Source of the DNA: Blastocladiella emersonii ATCC 22665
Lineage: Eukaryota > Blastocladiomycota > Blastocladiomycetes > Blastocladiales > Blastocladiaceae
NCBI GenBank assembly: GCA_025594325.1
Contig: JANHCV010000012.1
Coordinates: 434,001-498,000, forward strand
Direction: 5' to 3'
DNA length: 64,000 nucleotides
Of this stretch, positions 42,831 to 55,285 are shown one piece after another. The stretch's first letter is position 1, and every line of letters starts with the position of its first letter. A model generated the notes under the pieces. It was not told the DNA's origin. It ran no database searches and worked only from the letters and a program-made list of their open reading frames with translations. The position numbers and the translations under genes are program-made.

Positions 42831-44376
42831 ATGAAACGCAAGAAGACTCAGCGCAAACTCGACGCCAAGGCCGCCGACCCGCCCGGGAACTTGCCCGTGT
42901 ACCCGCAGGGCCACCCGCGCAACCCGTACACGCACACGCCGCCCGACTTTGCCGCGCTCGCGGAGAAGGATACCCGGCTGGCGTCGTTCCTGATCCCGAT
43001 TCCGGCTACGGAGGGCGAGCAGAAGGCGGATGGCCGCGTGACCGTCGACTTTGGACGGGCCGACGCGACGGTCGCGGCCACGCAGGCGCTCCTGCGGTGC
43101 GACTGGGGGCTCGATGTCGAAGTGCCCGAGAAGACCCTGTGTCCGACGGTGCGCATTGATGATCTCCATTGGCGTGAGCGGGGACTTACGCGTCGTGAAA
43201 TTAGGTGTCGAGCCGGCTCAACTACCTGCTCGAGATCCAAGACCTGGTGCGGTGGGCGGGCCACGACTCTGCTTCGCCAGCCCATATTCTCGACATGTAC
43301 GCTCACCTTTGACCCATCCCTCACGCATTCACTTACTCGCAACCGTAGCGGCACTGGGTACACGGCCATCTACCCGCTCCTCGGCGCGCGGATCGACACG
43401 TCGTGGCGGTTCACGGGCACCGACATCGACGCGGACACGCTCGCTGCAGCCGCAGCAAACGTCGAGCGCAACGGGCTGGGCGACCGGATTACCCTGCTCC
43501 CCGCGCGCGACGCGTCGGGCCCCTTTTTCCCGCCCGACGTCCCGTTCACCGTGGCCATGTGCAACCCGCCGTACTACGCGTCAAATGCGGAGCGTGTGGC
43601 CCGCGCCGCGGTCAAGGCGACGGCGCACGCGGCGACGCTGGGTACCGACATGCAGCTCGTGACCGAGGGCGGCGAGGTGGCGTTTGTGCGGCGGATGATG
43701 CGCGAGTCGAAAGAGCACAGCAGTGGGGACGGGAAGAAAACGACGCTGTACACGTCGCTGGTCGGGGTCAAGGCGACGGTCCAGGCGCTGCGCACGGTCG
43801 CGGCCGAGCTCGAGGTACGCTTTCATGATCTTGCTCACATTCGTTGGCAAGAAGCCAACGGTTGACCGAGTGTAGACGACCACGTTCCAGGTGCGCACGC
43901 TGCGTCAAGGCACGACGGTGCGGTGGGTCATCGCGTGGTCGTTCGACCCGACGCTCGCGACGCCCGCGACGGTCAAGCTCCTGTGGGCCGATCCGTCCAT
44001 GTACGATCCCAAGATGGACACGTCGTTCGTGCTCAAGTACGGCGGTGTGCGACGCACCATCGTGCGTGGCGAATCGGACGCGAAAGCGCGCGGCGCGGTC
44101 GCAGTCACGACGGCCGACGGGACCCTCGCGCAGGCGACGTGGACGCGCGAGAACAAGCGGGCGCGCAAGCGGTGGATGTACTTCACCGAGGAGGAGGCGC
44201 CGACGGGCGACGGCCCGCGGGTCCGGATCTGGTGGTCGTCTGCGGTCGAGGGGCGGTACACGGCGATCTGGGTCTGCGCGCGGTACACCGAGCAGTACGT
44301 CCACTCGTTCTACACGTGGTTCAAGGGCACGGTCAACGCTCCGACGCATGAAGAATATGGAGACGACTGGTGCTGA
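42831..44376 (+). CDS. METTL16: METTL16-like RNA m6A methyltransferase
   Basis: Four exons, 42831-43148, 43205-43296, 43349-43814 and 43876-44376, encode 458 residues. METTL16 proteins methylate adenosine in U6 snRNA and structured RNAs. Visible features: the N-terminal 'HPRNPYTHTPPDFAALAEKD', the SAM-binding motif 'DIGTGYTAIYPLLG' starting at residue 136, and the catalytic 'NPPY' at 209-212 (NPPF in many homologues). A late 'GTTVRWVIAWSFD' follows, typical of the family. The splice junctions restore the conserved text exactly, for example 'ILD' + 'IGTG' across intron 2. The C-terminal region is short, without the vertebrate-specific extension. Confidence 0.9.
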
Positions 44377-44410
44377 TGGCAACGTGGGGTGGCGGGGATA
44401 ATTTGCACAA

Positions 44411-44418
44411 TATATAAA
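44411..44418 (+). promoter_or_regulatory. TATA-like element
   Basis: TATATAAA lies 126 nt before the CFAP92-like start codon and shortly after the METTL16 stop. Confidence 0.4.
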
Positions 44419-44543
44419 TGTTTCGCAGCATCACATGGTGGCGCGACGCGTGACACGTCCCGTTCAATCGCGAAACACGACGTCCTCCATACACTCATAG
44501 ACGCAATAGACGCCATGAATCGATAGAACTAGATGCAACCACC

Positions 44544-47500
44544 ATGTCATTCATAGACGTCGACGGATCCTACATTTCGGTCAACACGTCAGACCCCGAG
44601 CACTCGGTCCGTCTGACGGTCGAGCTTCACTACTTTCTGCAGCGAGGTCCGTTCACCGGTCCCATGCGTTCACCGCGCGAAGCACTTATGTTGTGTGTGA
44701 CTAGACCTCGAGACCAAGGCGAAGCGCAAGATCAACAAGTCGACGGCCGACCTCAAGGACCGCCAGATCAATCCGCAGTCCGGCACGCAGGATGGCGTCC
44801 CGCCGGGTGAGGCGCTGCCGCGCTACTACATGACGTACAACATCGGGACCATGTACGAGGGCAAGGTGCGTCCGACGGGTACGACCATGATTCGGCGCAA
44901 CTCATCCGTGTCGCTTATTCTAGTCCGAGATCCTGCACCCAAGCAACTCGTTCTGGTCCAACACGCACGAGATCGACGTCAGTCTGGTACGTCCGAGCTC
45001 GCTCACCGACCAGCCACTTGTTGACTCACGCGCACAACCCCACAGGACTTTCTCGCCGAGCTGTACGAGGGCCCAATCGAGTTCAAGATTTGGCAAGTCA
45101 AGAAGGTGTGGGGCGAGGACCCGCTCGCGGCGAAAGGCGGCAGCCTCGGCGCCGCGCCGTCGCAGCAGACGCTCTTGTTCCGTCGCGCGAGCATCAACGC
45201 CATCGCCAAGCGCCTGGTCACGCTGTCGCGCACCGAGCAGCTGTCGCCCAAGACGCGGCGCAAGATCGAGCACTTCCGCAGCTACGTGCTGCACAACTAC
45301 AAGCAGATGCCGCTCACCGTCAAGGTCGTGGCGCCGACGGTCCCGCCGCAGCGCCCGCTCGTCGACTACGTCAAGATCCCCGCCGCGCCGCACATTGCCG
45401 GGTCGACGAACGCACGCGCCGCGATCTTGCGGTCGTCGCAGAACAGCTCGCGCGCGTCGTCGGCGTCGACACAGCGGAGTGTCGGTGGGACCGCAACGCC
45501 GACGAGCGCTGCTACGACGAATGCGGCCGCCGCGTCCCCACCGCCGCCGCCCCAGCAGGCGAAACCCGCGGCGCCGCAGCACCAGTGGCCCGGGATCAAG
45601 GGAGGCAAGGAGGACCTGTCGGCGATCTGCACCTTCTCGCGTCCCAAGACGCCGCCGCATCCGCACCACTTTGACGAGCCGGACCGGACGCTGCACCTCG
45701 TGCCCGACCTCCCGCGGCGCAACCGCACGCTCGTCGACCAGCACACGCACGTCGGGAGCATCTTCGTGGACCTGAGCTTCTTCTTCCTGGGCGAGATCCA
45801 CGCCAAGGGCGCGCTCGAGCGGCGGATCGAGGGGATGCAGGACGCCGAGGTCGGCGTGTCGCTGAGTGGGCCACTCCTGACGCCGCGGCAGGAGGAGTCG
45901 CTCAATCCGATGGTCATCACGGTGCAGGGCGTCGAGAACCTGCCCGACCGCCCGCTCGCGTACGACCAGCTGCGTCGCATTTGCCACCCGGTCTACACGC
46001 GGTTCGCGTTCCTCGACCATCCCGCGGCGCGGCACCGGTCGCGCGCGTCGGCCGCGCACCAGCGCGCGGTCCGGCTCGACTCGCGACACGTCATTCTGAC
46101 GGGGCTCCACGACGAGGACGCGCTGCGCGATTATTTCCTGCACAGTAAGCTCACGGTCGAGCTGCACGACCGCGACAAGAAGAGCAGCAGCGGGGCGGCG
46201 GCGAATAACCCTGAGCAGGATAAGCTCGCGCCGATCCAGTCGTACGGCGTCGCGCGATTTAGTACGTTGCTGTGTGCGCGGGTTCGTGTAGGTCGATCTG
46301 ACCCGAGCCGACGCGTGTAGGTCTCGCCGAGCTCGTGGCGGGCGCCACCTCGCTGAGCATGAAGGCGTCCGTGGTCCCGGCCGAGTCGGGCGCGGTGCTC
46401 GGGTCCAAGCACGCGGTCGCGCCGGGCTTCTACCTCGAGTGCGACACCATGATCAAGGTCAAGGTCGAGTCCAAGTTTGCCGTGTTCGGGCTCGGCGAGT
46501 CGTCCAACAACATTACGCGCGCCGTCTTCGTTTGCCCGTACGTGGTCGCGACGCTTTCTCCCGGCCAGCACTTACGTCGCGCGTCATGTAGCGCGAGCGC
46601 GGCCACGTTCCTCGAGCGCGTGCTCCAGTTCGTCGAGTCGCACAACCTCATGGCGCTGCGGCTCGCGTCGCTCGACGAGCTACACGAGCTGTGCCTGTCG
46701 AAAGAGCAGCGGCGCAACACGCAGCTCGACATGATCACGGGCTTCCTCGTCACGGACGGCGGCATGTCGATCCTCTTCCTCGAGGGGTGCATCCGCACGG
46801 GCATGCAGAAGCTGCACGAGCTCATCGAGACGTACGTCGTCACTGCCGCGCCCAGCCGCCGCAACGTCTGACTGACCACCGCCACCGCCTGTAAGGCTCG
46901 ACACGACCGCGATCGTCGCGTACTTCAACCTGACGCTGACCTTCTCGTCGCGCGCGTGGGCGCAGCTGCACCCGAACGTGGCGTGGCTGCACCTCGGCCG
47001 CCCGCTCGCCGAGCTGATGCTCGACCCGAAGCTGTTCATCCGGTCGCACTACCCGCGCACCGCGTACCAGGCGCTGCGCAACTGCAACGACGTACGTGAC
47101 CCAGATCAGGTCGCGGCAGGCTGTTGCTGACTCTCCCCCGAACTGTTAGATCGCCGGCCGCGTCTACTCGACCGTCTTCGAACTCTCCGCGCACGGCCTG
47201 CTGCCGACACTCGAGCAGTTCCTGGACCTCGCCGGCGTCAAGGGCGTGGCGAGCGTCATGGACCGGGTCCCGCTCGACCGCCTGTTCGCGGCCATGGGCG
47301 TCGTCCCTCGCGCATCCTCGCCGGCCGCGGCTGGCCTCGCCAGCTCCCAACCCGACGCAGCCGCGTCCGACTCGCCCTCGTGCCGCGCCGCGCGCGTCAA
47401 GAGCTACCACTCGCCCACAAGCTCGCCCGCAAAATGGCTGCGTTCGCACGACCTGCGCTCCATCTCCCCGGTCCGCGACGCCGTGGCCGCGTACACCGAC

Positions 47501-48076
47501 TCCTTCTACCTCAACTCCTCCCCCTCCCCGCCCCGCGCGCGTGTGCCCGCCGGCACCGCGGACGTGTTTCCCTACAGCATCCAGACCTCGAACGCGCGCG
47601 TCGCTGACCAAGTCGAGCGCATCGCGATCGCCGCCGCGAAAAGCCCGCGCAACGTCCTCGTGTTCCCGCACGAGCCCGCGCGCGCCGTCGCGCTCGACGG
47701 CGTGCGGCGGCCGCCGTGGGACGAGGCGACGGACGCGTACGCGTGGGACCGCGTCCAGGGGCCGGGATGGGATCCGCGGCCCGCGACGCCCGTGAGCGAG
47801 TGCGAGGCGGTGTCCGTCCGCCGCGAGTCGCCGTTCCGCGCGCCCAACGCGCTCGACGTGATCCAGGCGCCGCTGCCCGAGCTGCGCGGGGAGGGCGGGG
47901 CGCCCGGGTTCCACGTGGTGCCGGTGAAGAAGCCGCTGGTGCCCGGGACCGACTGCCGGGTCGTGTTTGTGTCGAACGATATGCGCGCCGAGCTGCCGAG
48001 CCGCGAGCGCAGGTTCAAGGTGCAGCAGCGGATCATGTGGGACGAGCGGTGCGGCGCGGCGGGGTCGAAGGTTTGA
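44544..48076 (+). CDS. CFAP92-like (DUF4550) cilia/flagella protein
   Basis: Eight exons (44544-44646, 44705-44865, 44924-44986, 45046-46261, 46321-46537, 46592-46831, 46896-47091, 47150-48076) encode 1040 residues. Intron 5 is 54 nt with no stop and intron 6 is read-through for a stretch, so junctions rest on GTACG donors, TAG/AAG acceptors and conserved text. The N-terminus ('HYFLQRDLETKAKRK', 'RYYMTYNIGTMYEG', 'NTHEIDVSLDFLAELYEGPI') resembles the DUF4550 start of CFAP92/KIAA1257. 'DSRHVILTGLHDEDALRDYF' with 'LTVELHDRDKK' looks like a C2-type strand pair, and 'GGMSILFLEGCIRTGMQKLH' and 'HLGRPLAELMLDPK' resemble its later part. Such proteins are linked to motile cilia. Identification is from memory of family motifs and is moderate. 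Confidence 0.6.
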
Positions 48077-48101
48077 TGAATGATAACGGTGTTTATAAAG
48101 C

Positions 48102-49439
48102 TCACGGCTCCGCCTTCTTGTCGTCGCCGTGCTGCAGCCACTGCTCGTAGGCCTGCAGTCGCGCCTCGTCGGTCGCGTCGGTGGCCTTGGACCGGCGGTA
48201 CTTGGTTCCGTCGAACAGCGCGGCGGTCACCTTCTGGCCGCCAAAGAAGCGGCCGTCCATGAGCTTGATGCACGCAAGCGCGCTGAGCTCTTCCTTGAAC
48301 CGGACCAGGATCACGCCGTCGGGTTCGGCCTGCACACGCGCGCGCGGGGTCAGTGGGCGGTGCGGTGACGCGCGGTGACGCGCGGGAGCCAGAGCAAAAA
48401 CGTACATCGTAGATGGTGAGACTGGTGACCTCGCCGACCTTCTCGCACTCTTCACGCACGTCCTCGCTGATCTCGAGCAGCACGCCCGGTTCGTCCTCGA
48501 GCTCCTTGAGCGAGAACATGTGCTTGAGGGCGACGACGCGCGAGTACCGCGCCAGCTTCTTTTCGCTCGGGCCCGACTCGAACCAGTCGAGTTTCCTACA
48601 CGGGTGCGAACGGGTCAGCGGGGTTGAGCGGACAGAAGCGAGAGAAAGATGTACTTGTCGATCCGCGCGAGCTTGCGCTGCGTCGTCCGCTTATCCAGAA
48701 TCAGCCGTGACGCCTGTGCGGCGGCGCGCTCCTCGTCCGACTTCTCGCGGAACTGGGCAACGCTGACCTTGACGCGCGGGTTCTCTGTCGGGTGCTCGGG
48801 CCGGTCGGGCCGCAGCGGCGCGTCATCGAGCAGGTCGATGGCAAGGGCAACCGACTCCTCCTTGTAGTAGGTGACGAGGGCGTCGCCCTTGGGGTTGCCG
48901 TCGGCGTCGAGGTAGATCTTGATGCGCGGCAGGCCCGTGGTCAGGTCCTCCATGATGATGCCGTACTTGGAGCACACGTCGCGCAGCTCGGACGCCGTCA
49001 CGTCAGCGGGGAGGTGCGACAGGTAGATGGCCGTCACGGGCTTGGGCGGTTTCGGGTCGCGTTTCCGCTTCTTCGCGGGGTTGCCTTCGGACTCGGCCGC
49101 TGTGTCATCGGCGCCGCCCGCCTCGCGCTCCTTGCGCTTCTTCTCCTCGAGGAACTGTTTCCGCTTGAGCGCCGCGGGGAGCACGTTGAGACTCTCCGCG
49201 CCCTCCTCCGCTGCCGCCGGCTCCCCCGCCTGCACAACGTCGGGCTCGACGACGGGGAACCACGACCGCGTCGCATCGCCGCTCCACTCCCACTCGACGC
49301 CATCCTCGTCGAGGTACCGCGCGCGGCCCGTCGCCAGGTCGCGGTACACGCGCGGGTCCGCGTCGAGGTTGCGCGCGTCGGGCGGCGGTTGCTGAGACAC
49401 GGGTGCGGACGGGGCCGGCGCGGGGTGGTTCAGATTCAT
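48102..49439 (-). CDS. Tat-SF1/CUS2-like splicing factor
   Basis: Exons 49439-48655, 48595-48406 and 48329-48102 encode 400 residues. In yeast and animals this protein binds U2 snRNP/SF3B1 and aids branch-site selection. The N-terminal 'YRDLATGRARYLDEDGVEWE' with following Trp/Pro residues is the usual family lead-in. RRM1 starts 'TAIYLSHLPADVTASELRDV'. The C-terminal RRM is of UHM type: 'LLEISEDVREECEKVGEVTS' to 'CIKLMDGRFFGGQKVTAALF', with the Arg-Phe in 'GRFFGG' at the ligand-binding loop. Between them lies 'KLDWFESGPSEKKLARYSRV', which fits the conserved linker. It converges on the CFAP92-like gene with only 25 bp between stops. Confidence 0.85.
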
Positions 49440-50010
49440 GGTGGGTGATTCGTTGCAGCTAGTGGTGAAGCGGGTGGGGCGGCCGCGCATGGGAACCGCG
49501 GAGTGATCGGCGACCGCGACGGCGACGGCGGCGGAGGGAACGACGACAAGGAGAGTCACGTTGCTTCGCCACCACACGCCGCCGTCGTCGCCGCCACGGC
49601 CGAGGCGCACGCGCGCCGGTCGCGTCTTCCCCGCCGCCGCCCGCAAAACGCAGTGCGGCTGCGACGGCGAGTGGGCTGAGGGCGCCGCGCCGCCGTGGGC
49701 GACTGCGTAGGTCCTCCTTCACCAGGCTCGCCGCCGCCGCCGCGCGCGCGTGCAGAGGAGGCGCCGCCCTCCGCCGCCCACCACCTCCGCCGCCCTCCGC
49801 CTTCGCGCACCCCTCTGCTCTCTCTCTCTTGGAGATCCTCATCCGGACCCGGCTCATTGCAACGTAATCAACCCTACGCATCCGCGCGACGCTGCGACGA
49901 CGACGACGCGACCGAGACCGAGTGGGAGAGCTTGATCGAGACCCCCCACCAACCAACCTCTCCTCGCCGTCGTGCTGGCCCACGACGCCTGATCCTCCAC
50001 GACCGCCGAC
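49440..50010. promoter_or_regulatory. Divergent promoter region, Tat-SF1-like / PP1
   Basis: A 571-bp region without a coding signal separates the two divergent starts. It is GC-rich, with runs of CCGCCG, GACGACG repeats at 49892-49908 and CTCTCTCTC at 49817-49827. No TATA is seen. Confidence 0.5.
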
Positions 50011-51237
50011 ATGTCGATGCTCGGCCTCGACGACGGACCCGCGCCGGACCTCGACTACATCATCGAGCGGTTGCTTGAAGGTGCGTCGAGTCTCGCCGCC
50101 ACCCGTCGTCACACACGAGCCTGACGCGCTCTGTCCGTACCATAGTGCGCCACACGCGCGGCCGCGAGTTCGTGCACCTCGAGGAGCGCGAGATCCGGTG
50201 GCTGTGCGGCACGTCGCGCGAGATCTTCCTGTCGCAACCCGTGCTGCTGGAGCTCGAGGCGCCCGTGCAGATCTGCGGCGACATCCACGGCCAGTACTAC
50301 GACCTGCTGCGGCTCTTCGAGTACGGCGGGTACCCGCCCGACGCCAACTACCTGTTTCTGGGCGACTACGTCGATCGCGGAAAGCAGTCGCTCGAGACCA
50401 TCTGTCTCCTGCTCGCGTACAAGATCAAGTACCCGGAAAAATTTTTCATTCTCCGCGGGAACCACGAGAGCGCGAGTGTGAACCGGTTCTACGGGTTCTA
50501 CGACGAGTGTACGTTGCTCTTTGCACCCACTGATCCCGCCGCTGATCTGTTCCCCCGCGTCGCGTAGGCAAGCGCAGGTACAACATCAAGCTGTGGAAGA
50601 CCTTCACCGACTGCTTCAACTGCCTGCCGATCGCCGCGCTCATCGACGAGAAGATCTTCTGCATGCACGGCGGCCTGTCGCCGGACCTGCAGTCCATGGA
50701 GCAGATCCGCCGCGTCGTGCGGCCGACCGACGTGCCCGACACGGGCCTGATCAGCGACCTGCTGTGGGCCGACCCGGAACACGACATGCAGGGCTGGGCC
50801 GACAACGACCGCGGCGTCTCGTACCTGTTCGGCGCCGACGTCGTCCAGCAGTTCCTCGCCAAACACGACCTCGACTTGATAGCCCGCGCCCACCAGGTCG
50901 TCGAGGACGGGTACGAGTTCTTCGCGAATCGGCAGCTCGTCACGCTCTTCTCGGCACCAAACTACTGCGGCGAGTTCGATAACGCCGGCGCCATGATGAG
51001 TGTCGCCAAGGACCTGCTGTGCTCGTTCCGGGTACGCTTCGACGCGCTGTCCGCGACCGCGGGACCAACGCTAACGCTGTCGCCCGCTCGCGTGTGTAGA
51101 TCATCAAGCCGGCACAGAAACGCCTCGCGCGCGCCGCCGAGCGCGTCACGAGCCCGCTCATGGCCAAGTCGGGCCTCGACCTCGTGATTCTCGAGGAGGA
51201 AGCTGACGAGGCCGCGCGCGCCGCCGAGGAGCCCTAA
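50011..51237 (+). CDS. Serine/threonine protein phosphatase PP1 catalytic subunit
   Basis: Exons 50011-50080, 50146-50508, 50568-51031 and 51100-51237 encode 344 residues, close to the usual ~330. All metal and phosphate motifs are present: GDIHGQ at 68-73, GDYVDRG at 96-102, RGNHE at 127-131, 'HGGLSPDL' with the next metal His, and '[20 protein letters not shown]' near the end, followed by '[18 protein letters not shown]', which contains the β12-β13 loop of toxin-sensitive PP1 enzymes. 'LKRRYN'-type and '[20 protein letters not shown]' segments identify PP1 (Glc7/Dis2) rather than PP2A. The C-terminal 40 residues are acidic and differ from the usual TPPR tail. It acts with regulatory subunits in mitosis, glycogen metabolism and splicing. 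Confidence 0.93.
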
Positions 51238-51336
51238 CTTCTCTTGATTCCCCACCCCTACCCCCGCATTGTCTCATCTCACCTCACCCTACCTAGCACT
51301 CTTGAACAAAACGGTTTTGTGTATCTTCCTCCTCGC

Positions 51337-54300
51337 TCACGGCCTGAACACGGCAATGAAGCAGTACGCCTGCACCAGGTGCGTCGACTCGAGCACGTAC
51401 AGCACCAGCAGCGCGCGCGCCACGGCCCCGCGGTTCCACGCGCTCGGCAGCGCCGATGCGGCCGCCGTTTGGGTGCTCCCCGTCGCCTGCGACCCGGGAA
51501 CCGACCCGCGCGAAAGGCTGATCGCGCCGGGGCGAAGCGAGAGCCTTCGTTCTCGCCCATCGCCGCCGCCCGTCGCGCCCGAACTGCGCGTCGTCGTCGT
51601 CGACAGCGGCGGACCCGACCGCGTGCTTGACGACGCGCGCGGGCGGAGCGCCGGCGCTCGAGCGGGTGGCGGATCCGTGTCACCGTCGCTGTCGTGCTGC
51701 TGTTGTGATGCGCATAACGGCGCGCATACGGACCCGCCCGTTGGCATCCCCCGCGTTGCCGCAGCGGAGACTCCGCTACTGCTCGCGCTCCGCGGCCACG
51801 GCGCGGGGACCGGTAGCCCGCTTCCGACGGCGGCCAGCGCGCCCGTCGAGTGCGCGCCGGCGAGCGAGGCGGACGGCGGGCGCAGCGGGTCGACCCGGCC
51901 TGACCCCGACCCGGTGCGCGGCCGCGGCGGGGGCGGGGGCGGGTGGTGGTGCGCGTCGTGATCTGCGGCCGCGGGCGCAGAGTCGATATCCGTCGTCCGC
52001 GTCCCGCCACTCTGCCGAAAATCGGCCGACCCGGACCCCGATGTCGTGGACCCGTACCGCCGGCCGCCCGCGTCGCCGCCGCCGCCGTTGTCGGGGCCGA
52101 GGTGGCTGCTGCTGCGGCTGCCCGTCGACGAGAGCTGGCGTGACGAGCAGTCGTCGCCGTCGTCAGCTTGTGACCCGTACTCTTCCTCGTCGTCGTCTCG
52201 ATACTCGCCGCCGTCGTCCGCGCGTGCACTGACGGCTGTCGCCGCGACAGCCACCCGCTCTCGACTCGTCGACGCTGCGCCGGCGCTTCCCGACGCCATG
52301 CCCGTCGCGTTACTCCCCGCCCGCCCATGCCCGCCTCCGCCGTCCGCGTTCCACCCCTTGGCGTACCGCGCGAGGACCTGGCCGAACGGCAGCCGGTGCC
52401 CTCGCGCGCCGTTGTTGAGGTACAGGACCGCCGAGTCGGCGATCAGGACGAACAGCCAGTACGCAAACGCCGCGGACCGCGTGCGCGCGCCGCTCGCGTC
52501 GACGAGGAGGAAGTTGGTCTGGGTCTCGGCCAGCGCCGTCAGCAGGTAGTAGATGTGCGGGGCGAGCGTCAGGCCAACGAGCATGTTGAACAGGATAAGC
52601 GTGGCTGCGGTTTGGCGCAGGTTCGCGGCGATGGCGGGGTGCGGGACCAGGTTTAGGCGCAGGTGGAGACGGCGCACGGCGCGGAGGCGGGAGAGGAGCG
52701 TGGTTTGGGAGATGAACCGCGCGATGCAGGTCGCGACGACGATGAACCACCGCGTCGCGAGCGGGGTTGAGCGGCCGTTGAAGACGAGGATCGCGCTCTA
52801 CACGACACGACCGGGAGCAGTGTCAGTGCCTTCCACGCGCGAGCCACGGAACCCACACGCACGATGCACTGCGACACGGTGACCGCGCCAAACGGCGCCG
52901 CGAGATGCAGCGCGTCGACATGTTCGCCGGGCAACGGGTCGTCCCTCGCGCGCGGCGCGAACAGCGACGGGAGCACCACGCAGTACTCGGCGACGAGCGG
53001 CCACAGCACGACCGGGAACACGGCCACGATGAACGACACGGGCGCCGTGAACTCGGCGTCATCTGGTTTTAGCTTGAAGATGCGCCCCGGCAGCGAGTCG
53101 CGGTACCCAAAGATGAACAGCGGGTACACCACGATCAGCGGCAGAATCTCGACCACCGCGAACCGCGCCCACGCGAGCGTCCACTGCGTCACGCGGATCC
53201 GGCGGCTAACGGCGGCCGCCATCGATGGCGTGCTGGCGGTCCGCCGGTCGCTGCCCGGATACGCGTCGGCATCGGGACCTGAGAACGTCATGCTGACGAC
53301 GGGCGGGATGCCGGCGAGCGCGTTGCACTTGACGCGCACCATCCACCGGATCGGCGGGAACGCGACGACGGCCGCTAGCGCCGCCGTAATGAGCTGGTTG
53401 CGCAGCAGGCCGAAAAAACCGGGACTCCTACGCACGCGACAACGAGTGAGGTTAGCGCCTGCCAAGCACACAGCCAGTCGACAACATACGTGTAGACGGC
53501 GCCGCGCCACACCGCGACGAGGAGGAGAAACGCGCACACCGGCGTCGTCACGACCACGACCCAGAACGTCCACGGCATGTCACGCAGCCGTGGCCATCCG
53601 TGGATGAAGTACCGCGCGTGGCCGCGGGACAGGACCGCGAGGTTGAGTACGACGCCCGCGAGGAGCAGCATCCCGACGCGGTTCTTGACAAATTCGGGCG
53701 TCGCGTACCGCTGCAGCAGTTTCATGCCCTCGGGCAGCGCCATGGCCACCAGGCTGTTGACGACCGCGAACTGCGCCGCCGTGACCACGATCAGACCGAC
53801 GAGTTTCGCCAGCTGCTTGGTCGTCAGTCCGCGCGACCGCGGCGCCGTGCCCGACGCTGAGCTCGCAGGCCCACCGTCCGGGGAGTGCGCTGACGGGTAG
53901 TGGTAGAAACTGTCGAACGCCGCGTTGATGCACAGGGTCGGGCCCGGCGCGCTGCCTGCGAGCCCGTCGTCGAGCCGCGTCACGACCGGGTCGAGTGTTC
54001 TTCGCGCGCAACTGCTCGGCGGTGGAAGGTACGACCGCGCCGCGCTGTTGCCCGCCGAATCATAGTACTGCGCGGGCCCCGCCGCGACCGCCGCGCCGCC
54101 GCCACCGCCGACTTCGGTCCCGACCGCCCCCGTGGAAGCGACAACAGACGACATGCCCGACTGCGGCTGCAGCAGCCGCATGTGGTGGTCGACGAGCACA
54201 TTGGACGCGCGCGTCGACGCGGCTGAGAAGACCGTTGACTGCACCGTCGACTCGGACTGCTTGTACGGCGACGACGCCGCGGCGGGCTTCGGCACCCCGT

Positions 54301-55285
54301 TCTTGTCGTACAGCGCGACCTGCGTCCCGCGCAGCGTGTTCTGGCCGAACGCCGACGACGCGTTCCAGTCGTCCAGCAGCGATGATTTCACGCTCGGCCG
54401 CCGCGACACGTCGTCGCCGCTCACGCCCAGCGCGGAGGTGGTCGTGGACAGGAACGAGTTGAAGCTCGGGACTTGCTGTGCGTCCGAGAGACGGCGGGGT
54501 GCGGGTGGTGGCGCGAGCGCGGCGGACGATGGGACGAGCAGGCCGCCGTGCGACGGGCGCCGCGTTTCGGGGGCGGCGGGGCCGGGGCCCGGCGACGCGG
54601 TGCCGGCCGACATTCCGGCACCACCGTGGCTCGAGGTGCTGACGTCGCCCGCCGAGACGGACTGCTGCCGCGAGATCGGGCGGCCGACGACCGCGAGCCC
54701 CGTCGCGCTGCTCGCGTTCCCGTTCCCGTTGACTGACAGCATCGCCGAGTTCCGCGCCGACCCTCCACCGTCCGACCCCGCCCCGTCGGCGGGCGACACG
54801 AACAGGTACGACGCGGTGCTGCCCTGGATCGAGATGGGCGAGACGGCCGTCTGGTTGGACATGGTCGACACGATGCTCTGGCGCGACGCCGCCGCGAGCT
54901 CGATGTCGGACGGCGCGAGCAGGTCCGCGGCCGCGTCGTTCTGCGTCACGCGAATCTGGAGCGACCCGCCCTCGGATCGGTGGTGCGCGCGCCGGTTCGC
55001 GTTTGGTTGGGATTGTGCAGCGTCGAGGTGGATGGACGAGGCGCTCGCGGACGCCGAGGCCGCGTGGCCGGCGCCCAGCCCGCTGCCCGCGCTCGCCGTG
55101 AGCGAGTGGACCGGGGAGAAGTGGATCTGCGGCGGAACGGCGCCGATGTCGAGGTCATCGGTCGGCGGATCGTCCGAGTCCGGATCGCCGACGAGCGCCA
55201 CGGATCGTTCTGGCGGCTCGGGTGGTGGTAGCGGCGGCGGTGGTCGCGGCCCACTGCCGTTATGGGGATGAAGAGACGAGTCCAT
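51337..55285 (-). CDS. Large polytopic membrane protein, unknown family
   Basis: Exons 55285-53490, 53427-52857 and 52797-51337 encode 1275 residues. Residues 1-490 are Ser/Pro/Gly-rich and look disordered. Hydrophobic segments then follow: 'LVGLIVVTAAQFAVVNSLVA', 'VGMLLLAGVVLNLAVL', 'WVVVVTTPVCAFLLLVAVW', then in exon 2 'ITAALAAVVAFPPI', 'VVEILPLIVVYPLFIFGY' and 'IVAVFPVVLWPLVAEYCVVL', and in exon 3 'LILFNMLVGLTLAPHIYYLL' and 'YWLFVLIADSAVLYL'. A ~300-residue disordered region and a last hydrophobic helix end the protein. About eight to ten membrane passes are likely. I find no transporter, receptor or enzyme signature. It converges on the PP1 gene, 99 bp between stops. Confidence 0.65.

Noticed and set aside
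51279-52328. Long open frames overlapping the membrane-protein exon and other GC-rich genes in alternative frames
   Set aside because: They are Arg/Ala/Pro shadow frames of real GC-rich exons with no start context or domain.
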